Source of the DNA: Chlorella sorokiniana
Lineage: Eukaryota; Chlorophyta; Trebouxiophyceae; Chlorellales; Chlorellaceae
DNA: 64,000 bases
NCBI GenBank assembly: GCA_025917655.1
Contig: CP084610.1
Span: 868,001 to 932,000, forward strand
Reading direction: 5' to 3'
A program made the position numbers and the translations under genes. Position 1 is the stretch's first letter, and every line of letters begins with the position of its first letter. Under the pieces are notes generated by a model, which saw nothing but the letters and a program-made list of their open reading frames with translations, had not been told where the DNA came from and ran no database searches. Positions 44,001 through 56,000 of this stretch are shown piece after piece.

Positions 44001-47000
44001 AGCGCCGCCACCTTGCCGCCGACTCGGCTCAGCTGCTGCCAGAGCCGGCCTGCGGCGGCGCTGGCTGATGTGGCGCCGCCGCCCTCACGCAGGCCGGCTG
44101 CCAGCGTGTAGGGAAGCATGTGCTCCGCCGCCATGCCTCCCACACATAGGAGCTGGGCATCGGCGCCCGCCAGCCGCATCTCAGCTGCGAGCTGCTGCTG
44201 GAGGTCGGCGGCGGCAGCCAGCAGGGGATGGGCCAGCACGCCCGCCACCAACTGCGCTGCCTGGCTGGCAGCCAGCAGGGCGCGGCTGCGGCCAGGCCCC
44301 ACACCCTCGCCACCCAGCAGCCGCTGCAGCTGGGACAGCAGCAGCAACCCGTGCACGGCACGGCTGTCGCGGTGCGCGGTGGCCGCCCGCAGCGCTCTGC
44401 AAAAACTCGAGCTGCTGCCAGGGCGCATGCCGCCGTCAAGCTCAGGGCGTCCCGCGTCAGCTGCTGCTGCCGGCGTGTCGGTTTCTCGCCCCGTGAGCAG
44501 CTGCGCCAGCCGCGATGCCGGGGTTGCCGCAGCCGCAGCCAGCCCCGCCTCCCGCACCCACACCTCCCGGCTGCTGCCCAGCCAGGAAGCTGCCTGCAGG
44601 CCGTTGCCGGCCAGCAGCTGCTCCTCGGCTGCCAGCGCGGCGAGGTGGTGCAGAAGCACCGCAGCATCCCTGCCCATGCAGGCGGCGACCGAGTCGGCGG
44701 CAAAGCATGCTGTTCCCAGCGGCTGCGGCCAGGCAGCAGGGCGGTGCAGCACCAGCTCGCCGCTGGCATGCTGCACCAGCGGCTGCACGTGCCCCTCAAA
44801 GGCCGCCTGCGCAACAGCCGCCGCCTCGGCCGTGCCGGCAGCCGCCGAGGCCGCGGCTCGAACGTACAGCTGCTGCCACGCCGTGCGCAGCGCGGCTGGG
44901 AAGGGCCAGCCCCGTGCCGCCAGCGCGAGCGCGAGTGCCGCCCATCGCTGCAGCTCGCAGGCCCGGCGGTCGCCTGCAGGGGTCAGCAGTTGCAGGGATG
45001 TTGATGGTCCAGCCAGGCTGCACCGCAGCAAACAGGTGCTAGAAACGATCAAATGCTCATGATGCACGCGCCTGTGCCCCTCTACGGCATGAGCCGCCAC
45101 AGCCGCGTGCGCTGCCGCCATGGCCGCCGGCAGCGCGGCGCCGGGAACGCCGGCCAGCGCCAGCACTTGCTGCAGCTCCGCGGTCGCGCCGTCGCCGGGC
45201 GGCGGCGCGCGCTGCGGCGGCGGCTCGCTGCTCGGCGGCAGCAGGAAGATTTCGATGCCGCGGTTGCGCATGGCTCGTGACACCTCACCGTGCCTGCAGC
45301 AGGCGTCCAGCGCGCAGGTCCCAGGGTTACACCTCCGCACAGTGGGTAACATGCAGTGCGTGCGCGGCAGGCAGCCGCTGTGCGTCAGTTGGCAGCGGAC
45401 AGAGAGCTGCACTCCGCACGCAGGCCACAGCCGCCGCCCGCACCTGGGGTCGAGGGCGAGGAAGAGGCGGAAGGCGGGGTGGGGGCGCAGCGTGCGGGCG
45501 CCCGGTCGCCGCCGCCACCGCACTCGTTGAGCAGCAGGGTGCCTGCGGGGCAGCGGGACAGGGGTGAAGCAGCGGCAGGCAGGAATTGGCAGCACCCAAG
45601 CGCAGGCAGGGCCACTGCGGCATGGGCTGCCCTGCCCCCACGCTACCAGGACCACGGAAAGCTCGCTTGTGTAACGACAAAGGCTGCCCCCCCATCCCCC
45701 CCCCCCCCCCCCCCCCCACACACACACCAGCCCCACAGCCAGCAAGCGGCCGCCCACCCTGCGGCTCCAGCAGCGGGTTGAGCCGGTCCAGCACCGTGGG
45801 GTTGCACAGGTTGGCCGAGTCCAGCAGCACCCAGCGCCCCTCCTCGATGGCCCTGCGCATGGTGGCGGCGGCGGGGGCGGGCAGGAGCGGGCGTGAGGTG
45901 GCACCCAGGGGGCGATTGGGGTTGGCAGGCGCCGTTCTGGGTCGACGGCGGCTGATCACCCCATGGCGAGGGCGCAGCCGCTGCACTGGCTTGGTCTCAG
46001 CCGCCTGCTGGGGCTGACCCTCACCACGCTCCCCCACAGCCCCCAAGCCACTCATCCTGCCCCTCACCGTGTCAGCGCGCCGTCCACCCACTCAAACTTG
46101 CCCGCAGCCGACTCGGCGCCGCCCGCCAGGCCAGCCGCCAGCTCAGCAGCCCTGGCCGCCGCCCGCGCCGCCGCCTGCTCCGCCTGCTGTGCCGTGTGGC
46201 AGCCGCCGCCCTCCGGCCCCAGCTCCCGCTGCAGCCCTGCCAGCAGCTGCAGCAGCTGGGCCAGCACCGCCTGCAGGGCGTGCAGCGCCGCCACCTGCTG
46301 CGCGTGCTGCGCCTCGGCGCCCGCCGCCGCCCCCCGCGCCCGCCGCCGCCGCGTCAATGGCTGCGGCGTCGGAGCAGGCCTGCCACGCCTGGCCCAGCAG
46401 GCGCAGCAGCCGCTGGTGCGCCTCGTGCCGCGGCTGCAGCGCCGGCAGCAGCAGCTCGGCGGCGGCGGCGGCCAGCAGCGCGCGGGCCTCGCGCGCCAGC
46501 TCGGCCACCTTCCTGGCAGGTTCCACCTGCTCGAACCCGCCCAGCAGGTCGCTGGTGTCGGTGCCGCTGGTCAGGCTGAGTTCCAGCAGCGGCTGGCCGC
46601 ACAGCGCTGCCAGCGTGCGCACCGCCGCCGTCTTGCCGGCCCCAGGCGGCCCCACCAGCAGGCACATCCAGCCGCGGGCGGCGCACTCCCCCAGGCTCTC
46701 CAGCACCGGCAGCTGGCTGGGCAGCAGCGCCAGCTCGCTCGCCCCGCTGCCGCCGCCGTCCGACACAGGCGGGGCGCTGGTGGCGCGGGGCAGACGGGCC
46801 CAGCCGATGCGAAGGGCGGCGGGCGAGATGTGGAGCTCGGGCGCTGCTGCCGCTGCCAGGCCGCGGCATCCTCGCCCCAGGCGTCAGCAAACGCCGCCGC
46901 CGCGTGCCGCCTGTCCTCCGGCGTGCGCAGGCGCTGGATGAAGAGCAGGGAGGCGTAGTGGCGCACGGCGGCGTCCAGGGCAGCCGCCTCGCCGCCCCCT

Positions 47001-50000
47001 TCCGCCATGGTTGCATCACCCGTCCCTGCCCCTTCCTCGCCGCCGTCCCCTGCTTCTACGGCACCGTTCTGCGGTACCGCCGACTCTGCCAGCTCGCACC
47101 ACCTCAGCAGGTCCCGCAGGTTGAACTCCCAGGGGCCTCCTGCCCCCGCAAACACGCGGCTGCAGCAAGGGGGCGATACGTGCGTGTGCGGGAGAGGAAG
47201 GTTCGCCGCCGATGTCCCGCCACATCCACAGGAGCCCCTGTCGACGTTTGCCACCGAGCGCTCGTTTCAGGGTCTGTTTGCCAGCCCATCGGCGCAGTGG
47301 CCCGGCCGCCCACCTGGCGTTTGCGTCGTGATGCAGGCGCTGCAGGGCGTCGGCCATGCGGTGCAGCGTGTGGGGGTATGCGAGGGTGCAGCGCTGTGGC
47401 AATGAACAGCAGGTCCTGCCGCTGCAGCAGCTCCACATGCACGCGGGTGAAGCGGTTGAGGAAGGAGCGGGGCAGGCCCTTGCGCCCACCCCCTCCTGCA
47501 CCGGGTTCTGTGCCCCAAACAGGCGGAAGGTGGGGGGCAGCGGAAGGTGCGCCCCAGCTCAGGGATGAACACCTGCGGGGGGGGGAAGGGCGGCGGCGGC
47601 GTGTGCGTGGGTGTGTGTGAGTGGTGTAGGTGTGGTGCATATGTTGGAAGAGGGGAGTGTTTGGGGCAAACGTGAACAGGGCAATGGTGGGAAAAGGGGG
47701 AACACAAAGGAATGACGCAAAGGAAGAAAGGAAAGCGTGGAGCATCCGCGATCGCGATGCGGGTCAGCCTGCGCAGGTGCGGTCCTTGCAGCCGCATTCA
47801 GCAGCGCCGCAGCCCCTGCGCCGCCAGCCCCCGCCCCTGCCAGCCCACCTCGGCCCGGTGGTCCAGCACCGCGTTCAGTCCCTCCAGCACCGTCTGCCCC
47901 GCCAGGTTGAGCTCGTCCAGCAGCACCCAGGCGCCGCGCCGCACCGCCGACAGCAGGGGGCCGTCCGCCCTGCGGGATTGTGTCAGGGGGTGGGCAGCTC
48001 GCTTGGCAGCCGCCTTGCAGTCGGCGGGGCACAGCTGTTGGCTGCAGGCCCGTTGGGAGCAGGAAGCACCTGCGCCCCCGCAAGCGGCTCACCATGCAAA
48101 TTCCCGGGTGCGCCGCCATCCACCGGCAGGTCTGCGCCCAGCAGGTCCATCATGTCCGTCTGCTCGCTCAGGTTGATGCGCACCAGGGGGCGCCTGCACG
48201 CGCGGAGGGGGAGTGGGTGTGGTTGTGTGGGTTTGTGGGGGACAGGGATGGGGAGGAGCCACAGCAGCGGAGACAGAGAGAGGTGTTGGGTGGAAAGGTT
48301 GCGGGGGCAGACGCAGCCGTGGGCAGATTAGCTGGCTGAGAGAGCGAGGGCCAGCACACGCAAGTGGAGAGGATATGTGCAAGGGCACGAGCGCGAGGAA
48401 GCCAGCAGTGGCAGCCAGCAGCAAGGGCGCCCACAGGTGAGAGCCAAGCGGAGCAGGGAGCAGCTACAGCACACGGCGCGCACCCGCGGCCTTGGCCATG
48501 GCGGCGATGAGGGAGGTCTTGCCCACCCCCGGGGACCCCTCCAGCAGGATGGGCTTGCGCAGCTGCAGGGCGCGCAGCACGCGCAGCGCGTTGCGCCCCG
48601 TCGTGGGGCGCCAAAGTCGAAGCGCGCGCCGCCCGCCGCCGCACCCTCCCGCCGCTGCTGCTCCACGTAAAACGGGGATGCCCCAGCGGGCGGGGGAACC
48701 CTCGGGGGCTGCTGCTCGTCGGCCTCCATGGCCGCCGCCCCAGCGCCCGCTTCCATGCCGTCGGCTGCCAGCAGCTGGCCCCGCCCGGCCGCCTCCTCTG
48801 CAGCGCCGTGCAGCTCCTGGGGAAGCTGGGTGAGCAGGAAGGCGTGGCACCGCTCCCGCAGCTGCTGCGACGCCTGCACAGGCCGGCAAGGGGGAAGGGC
48901 TCAAGGCAGGCGCTTGACGCCGGGCAATCACTAAGCAGATCGCCCCTCACACGGCAGCATACCGCCGTTCACACCGCCCAGCACAGCCGCACGCACCTCT
49001 GCCGACAGGCCCACCCCCAGGCCGATGCCGTCCAGCAGCACCAGGTGGGCCCCGTGGGCGTAGGCGGGTAGCAGGCCCAGCTGCGGCGACGTGGCGTTGA
49101 TGAAGCCAGCCCAAGACAGCAGGTCGCGCACTGAAGGGGGGCCACGTAGGGTGGGGGATCGGTGAGTCAGGCAGGCGTGCGTGCTGGAGAGGACGCGCAT
49201 GTGTTGGGGGGTGGGTGGGTGGAGGAGGGGGGATGGCTCATCGCGCAGCCAGTGGGGGCCGGCCGCCGAAAGACTCTTGAAGGGCCTGCTGCCTGCCCAC
49301 CATGCACCCCACACGCAGCGCCGGCTCACCAGACAGCGCCTGGCGGGCTGCGTGCGCCGCCTCGGCCCTGAAGAAGCGCCAGAAGTCGAGCAGGCGCGGG
49401 GCCACCTCCCGCTTGGCCTCCTCGCCTGCGGCAGCAGCAGCAGAAGGAGGGGCGGGCGGGCAGCTTGGGGGTGGGAAGCGGAGTGCGGCGGCCTGCATCC
49501 CAGCGCCGCAGCCTGCGCTTCGCCACCCGCAGCCTGCAGCCCCCGCCGCGCCACAGCTGCAGGCAGTAGGGTGCTCCAGGCAGTAGTGTTCTCACCCTGC
49601 AGCCGCGCCTCCAGGATGGCCCCAGCTCCGCTGAGTCCTCGATGGCGGGCACCCAGATGGAGGTGAAGCGGTTGGAGAGCGCGGGGGACAGCTCCTTCTT
49701 GCCGTAGTCCCCCGGGTTCATGGTGGCCACCAGGCGGAAGGCGGGGTGCGCCAACACCACCTCCGCCCCCGCGCCGCCCCGCTCCGCCAGCGTCAGGCTG
49801 CGCCCAGGCTCCAGCACGCTGCACGCAGGGGAGGCGCCCGGGGGCGCGGGAGGTGAGCAGCGTAGCGTTGGGGGTGCAGTTGCGGCACAGGCGGGGAGGG
49901 GCTGGGGGAAGAAGTGAGCAGCGAGGGGGAGAACAAGCAGAACACAAGACTTGGGGGTGCCCAGGGGAGCTGGGCCGACTGTGGTCGGGCTGTTTGCATC

Positions 50001-53000
50001 CGCGCCGCCAGGCAGCCTGTCGTGCCCCCCCCGCCGCCCACCTGTTCAGCCGCTCCAGCACCGCGTCTTCCGCCAGGTTGAGCTCATCAACCAGGATCAT
50101 GTCGCCGCGCCGCATGGCCTGCAGCGCAGGGAGCCAGGTTCGGGCGTTGGCGGCAGTTCTGCTGTGAACTCCGGTTGTTGCTGGGGGAGAAAGAAGCAGC
50201 CTGATGTGCTGTTTGATGTGCTACTCGATTGTCCCAAAGACCACACAGGATCCCAAAGCATAAGGCGCCCGCCAGGCTCCCACCTGGACCAGCGGGCCAT
50301 CCGCCCACTCAAAGGGCGCCCGCACGCCTGCCACCGCCTCCGCCAACCCAGCCACTGCCGTCTTGAGCTGATCCAGCTGCTGCTGGGCTTCCACCGCAGC
50401 CTGCTCGTGTGCGTGCCGCGCGGCTGCATCCAGCCGCTGCTTGGCACCCGCCACCGCTGCCTGCAGGTCTGCTGCCGCGGGGTGGGCGGCGGCGGCAGCG
50501 GCGGCTGCCCTGCCGCAGCGAGCAAGGGGCTGGCGTTCACTGCCGCAATCGCCTGCTGCATCTGCACAAGGGAGCGCTCGCGGTGCCTGCAAGGGCACAC
50601 AATGCGAACAGTAGTGTATTCCCCTTTGCTGTGGAGGGCAATGACACAAGGGGCAGCAGGACGTGCAGGCCAGCCCGCTTTCACGCCGCTATGCGGCCGG
50701 AAGTCGCTCCCGCCTCGCACCTGTTTGGTCGGAAGCCTCCCAGGAAGTCGGAGACCTCGGTGTGCTGGTTGCAGTTGAGGATGTGGAGGCGCTGCCCGCG
50801 CACAAACGCCGCCATCTGGCACACCGTCGTCTTGCCGGTGCCCGTCTCGCCGCACAGCAGCGCTGGCTCGGCAAACTCCAGGCAGCGCTCCAGCAGGCAG
50901 TACATGCGGCGCATGGAGGCGGTCCACACCACGCCCCCAGCGCGGAGCGCAGCGCCGCCACGTCAGCCACGCTGTGCTTGCCGCCGGGCGCGCCGTGCTG
51001 CGCCGCCGCCTCCTCCGCCTGCTGCCCCGCCGCCGCTGCCGCCGCCTCAGCCTCCAGGGCCGCCTTCAGCTGCTGCAGCGGGCGTCGCCCTGCGCTGGTA
51101 CGCCTCCGCCATGTCCAGCTGCAGGGAGGGGGCCAGGGCAGCGGCGGGAGGCGGGTGCAGAACTCTCAGCACCTCTCAGAACGGTCATTCTGTGCAATCC
51201 CGCTCTATGCCTTGCAGACCCCGCCAGCCCGCCCTCCACCTTCTCACACGCATGCAATGCTCATCCCCTTGCAACCCATCCTTCCCCACCTCTCCAACTT
51301 CCCAGCGCCTCACCTTGGCCCCCAACACCTTCTGCAGCACCTCGCCCACCACGGCCCGCTCGTCGCCGCCGCGCAGCCGCTCCCCCAGCACCGCAAAGCC
51401 GTCCTCCGCCAGCTGCTGGTAGCCCACGGCGCCCCGTCCCGCCCACCTGCATGGCAGCTTCCCGGGGTTGCTGGATGGACGCGCCGAGGCTGGAAGGCAC
51501 AAACCTGCCCCCTAAGAAGCAGGCACATCAACTCGTGCATGCCTGCCACGCCCACCTGAACAGGTCGCGTGGCGTGATGAAGCCGTGGCGGCCGGCAAAC
51601 ACGTTGGAGGCGGAGCGGCGGCGCTGCAGCTCTCGCTGCACCGCCACCAGCTTGGCGGCGTAGCTGGGGGCGATGGCGCACCTGTGGGAGGGCGGCAGGC
51701 GGGGGGTCAGCAGATGGGGCGATGCCTGGCACAGCGCCGCCGGTGGACGGGCAGCGGGAGCATCCCTCACCCAGCAACCGCCCCGCCCAGCACTATGCTG
51801 CTGCCAGGCTTGACCGGACTGGCCAGCCATGGAGTGCGTTGTGAGTCGTATCCCCACCTCTTCTCCAGGATGGTGGTCAGCTCTGAGTCGGGGATGTCGT
51901 CGACGTGTAGCTCCAGGAAGCGGGAGCGGAAGGCCCTGCGCAGTTGCGTGTGGGGGTGGGGGGAGAGGGTGAGGTAGGGAGGTGTTAGTGTGTATGCGGG
52001 GGAGGGGGACCCGGGGGCGCAGGGGGCGGGGCAACAATGTAAGCAAGGGCAGGGGCAGATGCGCCACCAACATGCCAGGCAGCAGGGCAGCCCGACGCTC
52101 GGCCGCCGAGCGGCTGCGGCAGCAGGATCCGAGCCGGCGGCGGCACCTGCTGAGCGTCTTGCGGCCGGCGTAGATGCCGGGCGGGTTCTGGGTGGCGAAG
52201 AGCATGAAGTGGGGGTGGGGCTTCACCACCTCCTGCAGCTCCGGCACGTACAGCTCGCGGTTGTCGTCCAGCAGCCTGCACAGTGCGTGCACGGGTGCGC
52301 TCGTGAGTGTGAGGGGTGGTGGTGCGTGTGTGTGTGGCGGGGGTGGGGGCGGGCAAGTGCCCCTGGTGGGCCACGCCGAGCGGGCTGTGGACAACAAGCT
52401 CCAACAACATACAGACCGAGAGGGGCGAGGCAGGGCGGCATCTTGCAAGCGCGAGCTCCCGCTTCTCCCCACACCGTTCCCCAGCGGAGGCCGGCCGCTG
52501 CCGCCGCGGCCGCCGCACCTGTTGAGCGCCTCCAGCACCTCTGTGGGCGCCAGGTTGAGCTCGTCCAGCACGATCCACCAGCCGCGCCGCACCGCCTGCA
52601 CCAGAAGTCCCTCGCGGAACACCAGCCGCCCGCTCTCATCGCTGACGTAGGAACCCAGGTACTCCTGCCATGGTACGGGGGGGGGCATTGCTACCATGTG
52701 AGTGCGAAAAATAGCAGGATTCAGCGCCGCGGCAAGCGGCCATCAAGTGGGTGCCACACCAGCACGGAGGAAACGAAGCGGCAGCAAGCCGGCCGACTGG
52801 GTGCCGGGGCAGAAGGCGGGCAAGGCGGCCCCCGGGGTGCCCCCTTGCCTGCAGGTCTGTCTGCTCGTGGTTGTTGATGCGCACAAAGGTGTGCCCAGTC
52901 TGCGCCGCCAGGTAGGACACCAGGCTCGTTTTGCCGCTGCTGGTGGGGCCCTGCATGTGAGTGATGTGTGCGGGGGTGGGGGTGGGGAGGAAAGGGGCGT

Positions 53001-56000
53001 GGGGTACAGTTCAGGAGCAGATGTACTCAAGTCGACGAGAACACGGCAGGATCGCCAGCCAGTTTGAGAGCAATTTGTACAGGCAGCGGTGTCGCAGCAG
53101 GGCTTGCCTGGAGCAGGATGGGGTAGCGGCGCAGCAGCACCGCCCGCGCCAGGTTGCGCAGGTGGCCCTGCACCGTGGGCGTCAGCACAAACGCGCCGCC
53201 ACCGCCATCTGCACAGGGCGGCGAACCAGGGAAGAGGCCACAACATTAGCCAGAAGCGGCGGGGCTTCATCCGGGCGCCTCAAGGGCAAGGGCACCAACA
53301 CCGTTCCATTGAACCGCAGCGGAGGAGGACGGTGCCACGTGGCCCCAATGTCATCTTTCATCGCTCACCTTTGCCCGGGCCGGGCAGCTCGCCGCCGCCT
53401 GTGCCCACCCAGAACTGGTCGAAGAGGACGTGGTCGGGGCCGGGGGCGCGGGGGCGCGCGCAGCAGCAGCTTCAGGCTGGTGCCCGCCCCCAGCAGGTGC
53501 CGCTGCATCAGCGCCTGCAGGCGGCCGCCGCTGGCGGGGTCCAGCTGGGTGAGGAAGGACATGGCGAAGCCGTCCCACAGCGCCCGCTGCAGGCCGTAGG
53601 TGGGGGTGGCGGCGGCGGCGTACTCCAGCGCGCGGCACAGCGTGCGCAGGTTGTACGCCGGCTTGTGCCCCGCGCCGTCCTGGAGGCTGGCCTCCTGAGA
53701 TGTGTGCGGCGCATGTTTGGGAGGGGGGCGCACCATGTCAGCCCAGGGCCAGCCGGGAGAAGAAGCGCGGGAGGGTGGGAGAGGAGTTCAAACTGTCAGC
53801 AGCGACCGCCGGCGCCGCCTCACCGCCTCTGCCTTTGCCGCCAGGTAAAAGTCGACGACGGCCTCCACGGGCGGCCCCGCCGCCACCCCCGACAGGTAGC
53901 CGGCCACAATGGCGGCCAGGTCCCGCGCTGCGGGCGAGCGGGCGCATCAGGGGTGGGGTGTGGAGGGGGTAGGAGCGCGCCGAAGGTGCAGCAGTGGCAG
54001 GAGTGGTGGCAGTGTGAGGTGACAGTGTGAGGTGGCAGTGTGAGGTGGCAGTGTGGGCAGCCAGCAGGTCGGAAGAAGAAAGCGCTTACCTGCGGCGGCT
54101 CCCCACCCAGATTTCCGTGAAGCGGTTGCGCAGGGGGCGGGCAGGTCGCGCTTGCCTGCACCAAGGAGGGGCACAGCGCGCGCGTGTGTGTGTGTGTGTG
54201 TGTGTGTTGGTTGGGGGTGTTGGATGCAGGCCAGGCAGCGACCGTCAGGGGTGCCGGGTGCTTATAAACACGCAGGAGCTGGCTGCCTGGCACTCCCCCT
54301 CCCCCGCCGTGCAGCTGGACGGCGGCGGGCGAGGCGGCAGGCCCACCGCGTCGGTGGCCGGGTTCATGGCGCCAAAGAGGCGGAAGGAGGGGTGGCGGGG
54401 CACGCCGTGCGCATCGCCGCGCTCTGCGATGACCAGGCTGCCGGCGCCGCGCGCTCCAGCAGGCCCGCGATGCGCTCTAGGGCCTCGGCGGGGGCCAGGT
54501 TCATCTCGTCCAGCAGCAGCCACCAGCCCTCCCGCACCGCCTGCACCAGCGCGCCCTCCACGAAAGCAAAGGCGAAGCCGCCCTCCGCCGCCGTCGCGGT
54601 GGCCTCCGCCGCCGCCAGGTCGGCGCCAAACTGGCGCCACTCGAGCAGCGCCTGCGGGCCCAGCGCCGCGCCCGCCTTCCGCCGCCGCCGCCGCCGCTTC
54701 TGCTTCTTGGCGGCGGCGCCGCCGTCTGTGCCTCCGCTGCCTTCCTGCTGCCGCTGCTGCTGCTGCTGCTGCTCCGCGGCGGCCACCTTGTCAAGGGCGG
54801 TGCGGAAGGCCTTGACCAGCTGGCCCCACCGCCGCTTCTCCGCCAGGCGCGCCACCCTCCCCAGGAACTCCTCGTTGTTGCCCCGCCACCAGGTGCGCCG
54901 CACCAGGTCGCCAAAGCGGTCCAGCAGGGGCAGCACGGCGTCGGCGGGCTGGACGGGGCGGAAGCCGCCCAGCAGGTCGCCGCTGTCGGTCTGCTGGCTC
55001 AGGTTGAGCACCACCAGCTTGGCGCCCACCTGCGGATGAACGTGCAAACAGGTATAGCAACAGGAGCAGCAGCACACGAAAGGGGCACAGCTGCACACCC
55101 GGGGCAGGGCTCGCTGCAAACGAGCAGGGCAGCCAGCTGGCGGCGGGCCAGCACTCTGCTGTAGCCAGGGAGGCGCAGGCCGATGGCCCGGGCGGCTGGC
55201 GGCCCGGGAGCCCTTTCCCCACCTGCTTGGCAATCTGCTGCACCAGCGTCGTCTTGCCGGTGCCCGTCTCCCCACCAGCAGCACCGGCTCATCCAGGCAG
55301 GCGGCTGCAGCAACGCGCTCCATGTTGCGCAGCGCATGGCCGGTGGGGGCGAAGCGTGAGGCTGCGCCCGCGGCGCCGCCAGCGCGGCCCGCCCGCGGCG
55401 GCGTCCAGCAGCGGCAGGGTGGCGCGCCCCACCGACAGGTCGCCGCCGCCCGCCTGCACCGCGGGCTTGTGCAGCGAGGTGTACCGCTGCACCGCCTCCG
55501 GCGGCAGGGCCCACAGCGCGGCCAGCGCGCGCAGCAGGCGCTCGCCCGCCTCGGCCCGCCCCAGCAGCGCGCCGAAGCAGTCGGCCGCCTCGACGAAGGC
55601 CGCCTCCCGCACGGCCAGGGGCACCGCCGCCACCGAGGCCTGGTACTCTGCCCAGCGGGCGGGCTTGAGGGAGCGCTGCAGCACGGACCCGTGCAGCTGC
55701 GGGGGCAGGCGGGGGCAGGAGGGCAACGCGGCGGCTTCATCAGGACGGCAGCCGCACCCTCTGCTGCGCTGCGCTGCGCTGCCGCCACACCCCGTCAACC
55801 CCTCAGCAACCCTCAAAGCAGGGCTGCCGAGCTGCCAGGCGGCGGCGCCCACCGAGGCCATGCGGCGGCACCACTTGAGCACGTCGCGGATGCTGAAGTG
55901 GCGGCCCACGCTGAGGCCCAGCGCGCCGCCGTGCGCCCCGCCCGCCCCCGCAGCAGCCAGAGCGGCGGCCGCCGCCTCGCCCAGCTGCTGCGCCTGCTGC

